Source: Cardiocondyla obscurior
Lineage: Eukaryota; Arthropoda; Insecta; Hymenoptera; Formicidae
Direction: 5' to 3'
Length of the DNA: 64,000 bases
Assembly (NCBI RefSeq): GCF_019399895.1
Contig: NC_091874.1
Location: 6,202,501-6,266,500, forward strand
Shown one piece after another: positions 25,262-38,311 of the stretch. A program made the translations under genes and the position numbers. The notes below the pieces were generated by a model. It saw only the letters and a list, made by a program, of their open reading frames with translations, searched no databases and had not been told where the DNA came from. Within the stretch, counting starts at the first letter, position 1. Each line of letters begins with the position of its first letter.

Positions 25262-27260
25262 ATGGCGAAAAAGATATTACTGAAGGACGTGATTTTTGTC
25301 GTGAAGCTAAGTGTATTTATAATACAATGCTGGCCATTGGCAAAAAATGCAACAAGACTTAGAGTGGTTTTCATAAAAATATATCACTTTATGTGCATTA
25401 TTTTATTAGCAATTATGGCCGCATCGTGCATCTATACTGCTAACATAAAAAGGGACACCTTTATAGTTTTCTCAAATTTAATAATGTATACGAGCGCCAT
25501 GTTTCATTCTATTAACAATTTTATTTGGTATAATATTAATTACACCTTCATACAAGTAATTGATACTTATTAATAATATTTGTAACATTTTTTTGTTTAA
25601 TTTTCTATTTAAATTACGTAAAACTTAGTAAAAGTTTCGCGTTATTGCTATCGTTTTCTATTGTATTAACAAAAATTGTTTCAAATAATTATTATTTGCA
25701 GAAAGTTACTTTCGAAATGATACATGTTAGCGAATCGATGACAGCACATGAAAAAATTGTGTTTCAACGATACATTAAGAAATGTTTGCCGTTCTACAGT
25801 GTATCTCTGATTTACTTTTATTCTCTAACGGTCGGGACTATTACAGTAGTTCCTCTTCTAGCACATCAACCATTTCCAACTGTAATTGAATACCCGTTCG
25901 ACGTTTTGTATCAACCGCTGCATACAATTATCTATTTAAAGCAGTCTATATGCGGATTTTTCGTATCAGCACACTTATGTGTAAACGTGTATATGGCCTT
26001 ATTGGTTTGGTTTACAACTGCAAGATTTAAAGTACTAGCAGAACAGTTAAGAATGGCTGTAAATGTTTATGAATTATTCGAATGTATTAAAACTCATCAA
26101 AAATTACTAAAGTATGTATTACATTATTGTTATATGTAGACAATTAATTTTAAAACCTCAATGAGAGAGCTCAACAGAAAAAAAAAAAAAAAAAAAGAAA
26201 GAAAGAAACCATTGAGATTGCTGACAACAGTTCGACAACTTTTTAATTATTAACTCTCATTAAACTTTCTTTCCGTTTTCTCGAGTATTAATTACATTTT
26301 ATACGAACGAATTTTATAATGTACATTTTGTTTTATTAATTTTCACGTTTAAGTTTGTTGGTCTAAATTTTGTAATTTTAACTTTAATTTACAACCAACG
26401 TCGCTAAAAGCCTTGGAAAACACTAAATTTCATAAAAAATTTTAAAATCGAAAATTAATTTATATTCTGAAATGTTAAATAAAGATGATAAATTTATTTA
26501 GGTATGCAGACAATGTTTCAATTGTTGTTCGTGCTTTTGCATTTACAACTATATGCTGTAGCACAGTAGGCTTAATAACATTGTTTCTTTTAGTTTTAAA
26601 AGTAAGTGACATGTATTAATACTAAAATATAGTAGTATAATGTCTAAATTTATGCATTAATATGTGTTAGTATAATTTATACTTCAAACATCAATATATC
26701 GATATCACGTATATCAATTTTTTTTTTTTTTTAAATAGGAACAATCTCTAATAGTAATATCGTGGGCTCTCGCAGTGACTGTATCTGGTTTATTAGAAGT
26801 ATTTATGTATACTTGGCCAGCCGAACATTTAATGCACACGGTAAATTACTTAGTGTCATTTAAAATTTATTAAATTAAAAATAATATTTTATTAATAATA
26901 CTTTAATATTGTTTCTTAGGCTAGTGAAATCGGACATGTGGCATTCGAAATACTCGATAATCATTATTTCGTTAAAATATGGAAATGTTTGCAGATAATT
27001 ATAATGCGAAATCAAAAGCTAATACAGATCAGCATTCCTTGTCTTATGCCGGCATTATCTTTTAATTATTTTTCAGCGGTAAAATTAAATTTTAAATTTA
27101 TTAATAGTATTTATTAAGGAAACATGTTATCTATTATTTAATATTAAGACATACCATTTTTTTAATCTATTATATTTATTGTTCAATGTTACAGTATCTT
27201 TCAACTATACTTTCCTATTTTACAACATTGCGAGTAGCGATACTTGAAAACAATGATTAG
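25262..27260 (+). CDS. Odorant receptor, insect seven-transmembrane type (376 aa)
   Basis: Six exons: 25262-25555, 25702-26111, 26502-26601, 26739-26840, 26920-27078 and 27195-27260. All are GT..AG and in phase. The protein has repeated hydrophobic segments over its length. It ends with the classic insect OR C-terminal pattern: exon 4 VSGLLEVFMYTWPAEHLMH, exon 5 with a central WKCLQIIIMRNQKLIQ, and the last exon YLSTILSYFTTLRVAILENN. In the family these receptors pair with the co-receptor Orco as odorant-gated cation channels in the dendrites of olfactory neurons, with an inverted membrane topology. The length is close to the usual 380-400 aa, so the N-terminus may be slightly short. An AATAAA at 27409-27414 is a likely polyadenylation signal. 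It appears complete and intact, and no second receptor lies beside it. Confidence 0.88.
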
Positions 27261-28133
27261 ACATCAATTCAATGTTGTGAACAATTAAATGTTGCACGTA
27301 AGAAATAATTTACAAAAAAAATTAATAGAAGATTATCCTTATTAAACAAAGTCTTTTTTTTTTTTTTAATATATTTTTACTAATTTCTAATTGTTAGTTA
27401 ATGCTGTCAATAAAATTAGTAAACACCAAACTAAAGTATAAAAAATTGGTACGCTTTAATTCTATTGAGATGCATTCAGACGCATTAATTTAGTAAATTA
27501 CATATTGCAAATCGCAATATTAAAATAAGAAAAATTAATTTATTATTTAAATAATAAAAAAAATGAATTAAGAATACGTTAAGAAATATTGCATATTAAT
27601 ATTAAAATTTATATTTAAAATTTATAATTACCATTTGCATAATCAAGAAGCAGTTTCATAATACGTAGGAAATATAAACGATAATTTTACATGTTTAAAT
27701 TTAAATTTTTGTATCTTCTATTTTATACAAATTGAGGGAAAGAAAATTTACAAGCGATACTTTTCATTTTCAATTTTATTGAAAAATCGTAAACAAAGTA
27801 GTCGTCATTTACTGGACATGTCTTCAAAGACAAAAGGGAACAGTATAAAATTCTTTTGATGATCTTCGATGAAAGACTAGATGCGATAACGTCGTCGACT
27901 TTTTAAACTCCATATCTTCGATGTCCGCATATGCTTCAGTCGTCGCATGATCGCTAGTAATGAAGTTTTCAAACTGTACTGACCGTTCTATGAGTGACGT
28001 TCGTCAATCGTCATGCCGCTCGCGGCGATTTTTGTCATTCGGTCTTGCGCTTTTTAAAGGCGAAGTTTACTTTCGACGGGAGAAAGCCCCCTTCCAATTT
28101 TATTGGTCTCTCTCTATACCTATAACGATACAG
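27261..28133. other. Convergent 3' ends of the odorant receptor and the Gln-rich gene
   Basis: Contains the receptor's polyadenylation signal (AATAAA, plus strand, 27409-27414). On the minus strand an AATAAA at 27775-27780, about 355 bp past the stop at 28134, probably ends the Gln-rich gene. Nothing else was recognised. Confidence 0.45.
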
Positions 28134-31100
28134 TTATGACAGGTAATTATAGCAATAAGGTGTTATGGCATTCCCATTATTACTCACGCTACCATACCTG
28201 GCGGTATCTTGTGCAGCAATGACTTTGCTTGGAATATACGAGTCGAGTAACGACGTCGGTTCCGAGGGCAAGGAATGATCTTGTGCCGGCAAGGTCGGTT
28301 CATCGTCGAAAGAATTCCGAATCGGTTCTAATTGTGCACCTCCGGCTTTAAAGTCATGCGGAGGGAGTTGCGGCGGTACAAAATGAGTTTTAGGTTCATC
28401 AGGCACCTGTCCAAAAATATAATTCTCCAATTTTAATTAAGAAAAAAAAAAAAAGTACTATAAAGATGCTTTACTGCAAAAATATCTATTAAATTATTTT
28501 ATAGAAATATAACACGTTTTTATAAAACAGATAAAGGAGAAAGTAAATGTCATAAATGATTTGCAGCGACACGGCATGAAACGTAATTATACAGTATGCT
28601 AATCGGGTAGCGATGTCACTCCGTTAAAGATGCTAATTTAAATCTCTCATTATAATTCCAATAGCTGAAGCGACAGTTACATAAAACTGTGATTTCCATT
28701 TCAAAACATCGATTTTCGATAAATGTAACGTAATCGCGAATGCTTTAAATCACGCTGAGCTAAGTATAGTGGAATCTATTTCGATCTATTACATGTACTA
28801 ACTTTAGTATAATCCTGCGACTGGTCCAGGCCGATCTGTTCTTGTAAGATTTCCTTTGGTGCTTCGTGGCTAATCGTTGGGGTGACATATACCTGCTGCT
28901 GCTGCTGCTGCTGCTGCGTCTGATATTGATTTATCTGTCCGCGAAGGTAGTTGTCTTGAATGTAAGCTGGTAGACGAGCGTAAAAATCGCTGTAAGCGGC
29001 AGCGGGATCGTTGTAAACTATTCCAGGCTGTGTGTAAACAAATTGTTGCACGTACTGCTGTTGCGGAGGCGTAATATAAGCCTGCGTGTGCAATAGAGTT
29101 TTTCCTTGTACCGGCGATTGTTGAGGCTGCACGTATAAAGGTGCCGACAGAGGGGACGAGCTGATCTTCTTCTTCGGTGCACTTGGAATTGCATAAGTCA
29201 ATCCTTTTGCAGCCTGAAAATAGCCGTCGTGTGACGAAAATATAATCGGCGAAAAGCCAAGGCGCGTTTGATTCAAATCGATGTTAAAATATTCAGAAAT
29301 CTGTTTACCGTTTAAGAAGAAAGTTTAGCGTTTCTCTTTTAATCACCGTATTGCGATATTAATGTTACATAACTATTTGCATAAAGCACAGTTTTCTTAG
29401 GGAAGTTATATTTAAGTAAATTAGACTTACCTTGGTCGTAAAAGCCACTGGCGCAATAGTGGAATACGATGGTTTTACGGGAGGAATCAATTGTTTCTGA
29501 TTATATACGGGAGCATACAAGGGTATGGAAATTTGTTGAGCCGCGTTGCTGGCTAATTGTAACGGAGGTTGCGCTAGTCCAGCAGCTTTTAAGTCTGCCA
29601 AAGAATTATAACTTAATTGGGGATAATAAGGAAACAATTGTGTCACCGGAATGTCGATGTAAAGAGGTTCTGCAAAATAAATTAGCGCAATTAAAATTCT
29701 ATTCTTCTTTTCAATAATTTTTTAAACATTTTATTCATTTTTTTTTCTTTTGCAATTTTTAAATAAAGTAAAAAATATATATAATTTCGATGTTAAAAAA
29801 TATTTCTATAAATGTTATCTTTAAAAAAGTTCTTGAATAAATCTAAAAAAATAATAGCATAGTAGAAGCTCGTAATGTTCGCATGTTTTACCTTTATTTA
29901 TAGCTTTTGTGTATTTTTCCGTAATTGCTTTCTGTTGAACGCTTTGAATATGATTGCCCACTGCCACTTCCGGCTGATAGCTCAATTTTTGAGACTCAAA
30001 GGCAATAGGAGCAATGTCTTTAGCTGGTATTTCCACTTGCTGTTGGTATCCACTGTAGTATTGTAACGGCGGTGCATTTTGCGATAGAATTTGGCTTGGC
30101 TGCTTATATTGTGCTTCGTGTACCGAATATTGATTGGGTTGAAGGTACTCTTCAGATGGTATTTGCTTCAGGTAGTAGAAATAAAAAGACACAAAGATCA
30201 GCGAAGGAAGTCTTAATTTATATTAATGTTTTAATAATTTTTGAGGAGAAGCAAAAATTAGGAAAAATGTTTAATTAATATCTTACGCTATATTTTATAT
30301 CCTGATGTCGTTGAGGTGGGACGTACTGTTCGGAATGACCCAACGTATTATATTGGCTTGATAATTGATATTGCTGTTGATTGGGTTTTGCGGTATATTT
30401 CGTCTCATCAGTCTGGATGCTCTCGATCTTAGTCTTACCCTCCGACCTCAGATTATCTCTTTCTATATCTTCTAAATTAATTTTCTTCTCGGCACACGCT
30501 GCCGTTAACAGCAGACCCAATATTAAATAAACTTTCTGTAATTAAAAAAGAAAATTTAATTACTTTGTTAAAAATCTATTAATTTTTTAATTTCTCTTTC
30601 TTAAGTTTAAATGTATATTTAAAAAAAGAACTTAATACAGTTTTAAATTATATTGAAAATTAAACTTAATAAATTTTAATAGAATTTTACAACAAAAAGT
30701 GCAAAATTAAATACAGAATAAAATCTTCTTATTAAATTTTTATGCAATTAAGGATGAATAATTTATAAAGCCTTAATTGATTTGCAAAGAAAATGTGGCA
30801 AAAGTTAATAGTCTCTAATAAATAATGCATAGTAATAATCAGAGCGATTACGCGTTTTAGTACTTAATTATATTGTGCGTTCACCATTATTGTTTCCGGC
30901 AAAAACGTATTTGCACCGGGCACACTTTCACTGTACGCGAAGTTCTGGGTCAAACATCCGGTATGGACCACTCTTATATAGATTGCGTTGTCCCGCCACC
31001 ACAGGGCGGTTCGCTCCCTCCCCCGAACACGAGTATCATCACATATATGTACATTTCTTTCTCTTTTCTTTTTAAAATCTTTAAACAAATTTTCAGGCAT

Positions 31101-31476
31101 ACATTAAAATATACGATGAATTATGCAAAAACGCTACGCAATTTAAGATAAATATAAGCAATCTTTGAAATATTACCCCGGATATTATCAATTTAATAGA
31201 ACGTGCTACTAACGATGGCAATAATTCCTCTTTTATTTTATCGAACAAGAGACCGTCTGTTTTATACACTTCTCTAAAAGCAAATCTTTCGCACGTTATT
31301 TCTGTTTGCAATTTTTTAAAAGGCTATACATAAAACTCTGCTATATATTTTTCTTCTCTTCTCTTTGTTAACAAAGTTATGCAGTTCTTTCCCGCGACGG
31401 TTATATAATGCGCGGTATTATATTCCACTAAAGTATTGAAATGGAAACATCTAAATGGCAGGGTCATACTTACCAT
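28134..31476 (-). CDS. Secreted Gln/Pro/Tyr-rich protein with a first exon holding only the ATG (482 aa)
   Basis: Coding exons: 31474-31476 (ATG alone, donor ATG|GTAAGT), 30287-30535, 29892-30165, 29431-29669, 28803-29213 and 28134-28406. Phases are 0, 0, 1, 0, 0. The protein begins M-KVYLILGLLLTAACAEKK, a textbook signal peptide. The rest is rich in Q, P, Y and A (PLQYYSGYQQQVEIP, PPQQQYVQQFVYTQP), with a run of eight Gln encoded by CAG repeats near 28893-28916. An alternative first exon, again just ATG before GTGAAC, lies at 30885-30887 under its own TATA box. The donor of exon 5 is GTTAGT, weaker than the others. Composition suggests an elastic or sticky extracellular protein; no known family was recognised. 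Confidence 0.8.
28893..28916 (-). repeat. CAG trinucleotide repeat coding for polyglutamine
   Basis: About eight CTG units on the plus strand encode a Gln run in exon 5 of the Gln-rich secreted protein. It is likely length-polymorphic. Confidence 0.8.
30973..30980 (-). promoter_or_regulatory. TATA box of the proximal alternative promoter, Gln-rich gene
   Basis: The minus strand reads TATATAAG, about 90 bp above an ATG at 30887 followed at once by a GTGAAC donor. This start would give the same protein as the distal one. Confidence 0.4.
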
Positions 31477-31557
31477 GTTACAAATTTTTTTTTTTTTATT
31501 ACTATCACGGCACAAAGGGTTTAGCTCTACTATAAAATCGAATCAAACGTACGTTCT

Positions 31558-31565
31558 CTTATATA
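31558..31565 (-). promoter_or_regulatory. TATA box of the distal promoter, Gln-rich gene
   Basis: The minus strand reads TATATAAG, about 85-90 bp above the ATG at 31476, which is followed by a consensus GTAAGT donor. It is the preferred promoter because its donor is stronger. Confidence 0.5.
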
Positions 31566-32376
31566 GCCTTTACCCCTACCAAATATATCTCCTGTCGGGT
31601 TACACTTCACTTCTTGATCAAGGCGTGTGTGATAATCCGTGTCGATCATGGACCACGAGAACGGGAACGGAATGCCCACATCGCGATTCGAGTAAAAGTG
31701 AAGATATTCGTTAAATTGCTTCCTAGATTTTTCAAATGCGACTGGATTTCATTTCGGAGAACGATTAATGACTGTCTTAAAAATATGTACAATTAAATTG
31801 TTGAAATCTAATCACGTTAAAATAATCTAGTCCTATTAAAATTTGTAACTTTATATAAATGTGATTAATAGATGTAGGAACTCCATTTTAAAACGATTTA
31901 TGTTACATTCATCAAGTGAAAAGCGGATAAGTAATCTTTTAACGACAAGAGATGCGTCGAAGACGCCGTGTCGTTAATGCGATATTAACTGTCGAAAAAG
32001 GCCTGTTATTAAAGCGCAATATCCGAAAGAACGTGATATATCATGAGATGATAAAACCACTACTTAATCATTATCGATATTTTTACGTCGTTCGTGCGAT
32101 CACGGTGGCCGGTTATCCGATTGCATTTGATGTGAAATAAAGTGCGTTAAATACCAGGTAGTAGCGCTATCGACACTAATAGTCTTCGCATAAATCGCTC
32201 CTCAGATTTTTTTTTAAAGCCATAAAATTGCACTAATTATCATGCCTGATTATTCGGTTCATTAAACTGCTAATTAGCCGAGTCGATGCGTTTTCATCAA
32301 TCTCACTTTAACCATCGTTTGTAATAAAATGCGGAACAGATTAAATGAGAGCTCCACTAATTTGCATCTCTATAAC

Positions 32377-32413
<37 letters not shown>

Positions 32414-33654
32414 TGTATAAGCGTAAAAATAATTTCGTATAAAGTCAATATTTAAACATATTTACTAAGATTTTAAAATATTGCTACAATACATATAAAA
32501 TTGTAATAAATAATAAAACATTATTTTCAAAACTATTTAATGTTCGATAGAAAGTTGTGATTTATCGTTACCGAAATAAGTAAAATTCATCAAAAAGTCG
32601 CGATAAAATCAATCGCTTATTAATTCAAGTTCCGCATAATGAGAGACAAGCGCCAACGTCAGGGTCTTCTGCGAACAATAGAGAGAATGATCGATGTGGT
32701 CTCGTAGGAAGTTGCAATTTCCGATTATTGAACGACATAATGGTATACGCACTTGTGAAAAAGTGAATTATTCTCACCATTACGTATCTAATAGTTGCAT
32801 GCGAGATTGAGTTGTGAGATTGGACGCACGATCTTGTTATCTCAATCAAAGGCGACGATATATCTTCGATATGCAGGTTGAACGGATATGTATTTTACAG
32901 ATTATTATTCGTTACCATTTAAAGACCATTAGTATATATTTGCTTTTGTATTATTAATACGTATGACATAATTTGACAGCCCCAGTAATATTATTCTCAA
33001 TTATTAAAATACAATTTCTAAATTAGTATATATTTATTAAAGTATAAATGTTTAATGACATGCACAAAATCTTTACAAAATTAATATGCACAACGAATAA
33101 GTAATCAATCATGCTAATTTCTGACATGTAGAATGTGCTATCAGGGACTTCATTCTGAAAGATCGATGATGATACGTTCAAGTTCACCTCAATTTTGTCT
33201 TAATTTCCAAGATTAGATGTAATAAATCATTTTCATATCGAGTAGTATAATTGGTGAAGGTGATCTCGGCTGTGGCTTACGAGAGATTGCACTTGTACAT
33301 AAAATGACGTAAAAGATTGCATTGTATACTAGAACTTTTTTTTTTTTTTTTCATTGCCATTCGGTTAGATTGAAGTGATAGAAGTTAACGAATAAGTTAT
33401 CTAGCCGAGCTACCGTTTATCACGCGGTGAGGTATTTCTAAAAATTTCTAAATGGATAGCCCACCGCTCGCTCGCTCCATTCCGTTACAGACAATGAAGT
33501 AAAGGGCTGCGGATCGAAGTAGTGAAAAGAGAAGGGATGGAAATCAACTTTTCTTGCATAGATTCCCTCCTGACAGGAATGGGTGATCGATGCAGTCGGG
33601 AGTCACGGAAAGGAAAGGATCGCGAGGATGGAAAGGAGGTCTCGTAATGATTCG

Positions 33655-33700
33655 CAATCTCTTTGTTGCTCTCTCTCTTTCTCTCTCCCTTTCTCTGTAT
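33655..33700. repeat. CT-rich microsatellite
   Basis: Imperfect CTCTCT/TTTCTC tract. Open frames across it are artefacts of the repeat. Confidence 0.7.
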
Positions 33701-36097
33701 AAGTGGAAACGTTCCGCTATCGAATTGCACAAAGGCCGACCCTTTCCTCGGACATTCCCAGGTGTATTCCACCTGCCGAACCGGAAGAGAACGAGGAGGA
33801 GGTGAAGGAGGAAGAGGATCGGGACTTTCTACGGTGATCATGGGTGTGGATTACAGCCTTGTGTACCGATCACCCGCTGTTGCGTCAAACGATCGCCAAT
33901 CGGCTGCACTTGAGACGAATTACCTGCAACCTCAAGACAGAAAACTTTCTCGGCCGGCGCCTCCGATAAAACGCGTCCAAAAGGGAGAAGAAAAACGAGG
34001 AAGTGAGCTAGACTCGTTATATTAACGACCGATCGGAACGCGGTTTCTTATATTGCGACGAAGCGACAATAAAAAATGCAAATATTCGACCTTTCCGGCG
34101 GATCACTTTCTCGAATTTGATCATAGGCGGGTTCGCCTACTGATTGCCTGTCTGCTCGTGTGATCTGTTATTTTTTTTTTTTTTTCGTTTGCTCGCAGAT
34201 TACCACCCATGTTGCTCGTCCACTTTCGAAGTTTGCCCGACCGATTATATGATCATTTATATGCGTATCTCTCTTTCTCTCTTTCTTATAAAGATATGCT
34301 GCAATTAGATAATCAATCAAAATTGATTGAAAATTCTTGAATATAATACAAAATAAAATAGAATCTAAACAAGCCTGAAATTTTAATACCAATTTCAATT
34401 TTATAGCAATGGAGTAGTATGGCGATAATTTATTTATTTATTAAGCAAAGAGAAAACGTGAATATAACCCGCGCGTTAAGTAAAAAGTAATAAAAATAAA
34501 CATCGCATAGCATGCGATCTATTTGTTGGAGCTAAGGAAACAGAGCAAGTAATACATAATTGCAGATAAGTGCCAAATACAGAAGAATAATGCATTTCTA
34601 CATTAAACCAATTAATCAAAGTGTTATAACATTGTTTTTTTTTTTTTTTTCTTTTTCAATGCAATCTCCTCGACGTCTGATACAGATAGCTCGATTGTCC
34701 ATTCGCACGACGCGTGACGGCTCATAAACATAAAGAGAAAATAACGTTACGGTTACAATAATGGATGTCCTTACACACGTGCGTGTGTGCACGGGACTTT
34801 CTACCACTATCGCCGAAAGCTGCAATCCCGTTTATTCAGAGTTTGTGCAGAGGCGAGGCGCTTATGTGCTTCGAACTTTCGGGTCGCCGTATATTATCAA
34901 TCGAGATCGAGCCGCCGCGTGAAAGTAACAGGCTTGGTCCATCCGATTTTATTTTCAGACCGTCGGTGTGTAGGTACGTGTGCTCGCGTGGAATGAGCAA
35001 AATAAAGTAAAACAGCGGTCCGAGCGCAACTCTCACTCATCTGCCACGATATCCGCGTCGAGACGGTGCCAAAGACTTATTACATTTCTCATGCAAACAT
35101 TCTACTCCGTCACATTCCGTCAAATGTATTAATACCCTCTCACACCCGGCTGTTGGGCAATATAAAAAGTGATTTTACATTAGCCGCTTGATTTCAGAAA
35201 TATAATGAAACATATTCGAGAAAGTGTCTTACATTCTCAATTGACCTTCATTTGTAAAATCTTTTATAAATCCTCATCATCCTGAGGAACAAGCGCGAGA
35301 ACGAAAGCTACTGGATCGAGGATGATTATAAGTGAACGAATATTCGTACGAGCGGCGCGGCTTCCTAAATGAAACTTGAGAGGAAACACTTAGCTTATTC
35401 TTATCTCGTTCACACGGTCTATCGACGCGCCCGGGCTTGGTTGAGGCAGACCGATCGCGAAAGCTCACTTCCGCTTTCCATCGCGGCCGGCACGCCTTTC
35501 ATCCGGTCAGCCGGACGCGGCAGCGATCCAGATCTCTTCCGCTTTTCAGCATCATACCGTGATTTCGCATGCGATCTCGCACCAAGACGAGAGGCCGTAA
35601 AGAAAATATATCTTAAATGTTAAATTAACGCCGCGCTGAAAAGACGCGCAAAGTAAGACCGCGCGCGGAAAGGCCCATAACGAAATTAATTAGCGAGCGC
35701 AAGATTAATTAGCAGAGACAGGGAATTCATCGCCGGTAGAGAAATGTAGCGAGCCATTCCGTAATCTCATAAAATTTCAAGATAAAGCAGCGCGGATCGT
35801 CCATCGTCGCGGTGTATCTATAATTTACATCAACTCTCTTCATACATTAACTTTCTACAAATTATTAATTAAAACTTTTTACGGGGAGAAACAATATTTT
35901 TGTTATGCAGTTTTGAAACCACCCTTTCACTTGGTGGTAAAAAATATATAAATGGCAAATAAAATTGCACCGAGTATATCAAATAAAGATTTTTATTTTC
36001 AAATCAAAGCACTGATTGTCTAAAATAAGTTTTAAATATTAATTTGTATTTCATATCCTATATAAAATAATATAAAAATTAATAAATACTCAATCTA

Positions 36098-36131
<34 letters not shown>

Positions 36132-37708
36132 AAAATAAAAGTTATAATTATTCATGACGTTATCAGTATACATTATATCAATATACATACATAGTAGAAA
36201 ATATCGATACAATAGGAAACAAAAACTTCCTGTCGTACGTATTTAATTATTCGGCGCATAAAGCATTCGATTTTAATGACATGGCAAACTTTAAAATTCC
36301 CTCGTTCATATAAATTTCCGCGTCTTAATCTGCTAGATTTTCACGTGCATCGCAATTTGTGATGACGCGTGTATAATTACGTTGAAAGGAACACGGCAGA
36401 AAGAAACAGGAAGCTGTCGCTCATCGAACGAAAGTAAAGTACAAAAATAAACACAAAAGGGAAACCAGTTCGCAATACTTACGGCGGAGAGAAAGGAGTG
36501 CAGACGTTAAAAGCGACACGAAGGATTTATTATTTACGACTACAAAACACCTATTTAAAATCAGCGGCGAATATAGGTCATAAAGCTAAATAGATTCGCA
36601 TCGGTGGATTATAGCAGATCGGGCTTGAATACCGCAATGTTACTTTTGGCTCCAAAAAAGACTCGCCGCGCAACGCTAAAGTACTTCGGCAAGACAGAGA
36701 TCAGATTTTTACGTTCTCTTTGCTTGTCTCGTAAATTTTAAAAGATTAACATCTCCGGCTGTTCGCATTTTCGCGGTAACATAAAAGCAGCATTCACCGC
36801 TTATGCGACAAAAGAAAGTACGAAACTGGATGAGCAAGATCCAGAGTGGAACCAGTTCAATTCAATCGCTACATTCGCTCATGCGTAATACATTGATGTG
36901 ATGCTGTGTAATTTTCACATATGCCGCATGGTCGCATGCAACCGCGTGGGACGTGATGTGACCGCTGGCCAAACAGTAACCTCAAACCTGCCTTCGATAA
37001 ATAACTTATTGTTAAATTAGTTTATTGTGTATCGTAAAAAATAATATATTCGTTTTTTGTGAATGTTTAACAGTTGTATCGTGAGGTTGAGGTTATATTC
37101 AAGTTATGTGCTATTAATACCTTCTGATACTTTTCGAACGATTTTGAACGACTCGTTGCCGCGAAATGCCAGGATTGACGGACTTGTCAACTCGTTTATT
37201 TTTAATGTCTCGGTAATTTAAATGAGCAAATAATTAAATTACTCTTTTTCTTTCATTGTAATTGAAAATTAATAATTATTTATTTTATTGTCAATGTACT
37301 TTTTAATAACAAAAGAGAAATAATTGAGAGATATCGTGCCGCGAGAGTAAAAAAAAAAATTTTAAGATAATGTATCACAGATTTGTTAAACGTATGTTTC
37401 AACATTTAAGACTTTATTTCGGATAAATATTATGTATATATGTCCATGGAGAAATATAAATTCATCTATCTAAAACACGATTTTGATCAACAATTCCTCT
37501 TTATATTTTTATCAATTTGCAACGAGATGTAATAAATTCTTTCATTTATTATATTAGCATTGCACAGTAAAGATATTAAAATGATTTATTTATGTTGCTG
37601 AACATAAAACAGATTATTTGGATAATACTGACATGTGAACGTTTGATACGTCACAATTACCTGTGTACACAGTCTTTACAACAAAACATCAAGATGTATG
37701 ATAAATAT

Positions 37709-37713
37709 CGCTC

Positions 37714-37775
<62 letters not shown>
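37709..37775. repeat. (AT)n microsatellite, about 65 bp
   Basis: Nearly pure AT dinucleotide run. It creates a meaningless Tyr-Ile repeat if translated. Confidence 0.9.
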
Positions 37776-37780
<5 letters not shown>

Positions 37781-38311
37781 CGCATCGCCTTTAAACTTAA
37801 AATAGTTAAAAAAAAAAAACTAAATAAAAATACGTATTTTAATCGTAATAACTTAAATGTTCTTACAAGAATTCACTGGTTACCATCTGTTTTTTCGCAA
37901 TCTGTTAGTCTTATTTAAATTGTAAGTCACTTGAATTGTATTTCAAATATCAGTCGAGATAAAGCCTAAAGTCAGCGCTATCATTTAATAAAACATTTGG
38001 CATTACTTTTACCTTCAGTCACGCATAACAGTGATTAAGGCAAAGAAGTATATCTTTCGTAAGTAGCTTACCAAAATTTTTAGGAAAAGAAGTTTTCTAA
38101 AAGCGTCCTGCTTTCGAGATCAAATATATTTTAGATCTAACGAATGAGTCTCATTGTAAGTTATTTCAGTTAGCTAGTGAATAGCTTTTAATCTTGTTTT
38201 CCTCAAAGTTTAAGACAAACAGTTGGGAAATCATGTATTCTGGACGGATCTTTGTACCTAATTTACAACGCCAAGTCAATTAACCGTTAAATACATAAGT
38301 ACGTTTTGATT

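Larger units (their letters stand above)
31567..38311. other. Large gene-poor region with simple repeats
   Basis: No coding exon could be supported over about 6.7 kb. It holds poly-A (about 32381-32406), poly-T (about 36100-36124), a CT-rich stretch (33655-33700) and a long (AT)n tract. GC-richer islands occur at about 33480-34020, 34800-35060 and 35290-35660. They may be regulatory sequence or distal 5' exons of genes outside the window. Open frames inside them show no recognisable domain. Confidence 0.35.

Noticed and set aside
37592..37918. 108-aa frame over the AT repeat
   Set aside because: Its core is the translated (AT)n microsatellite.
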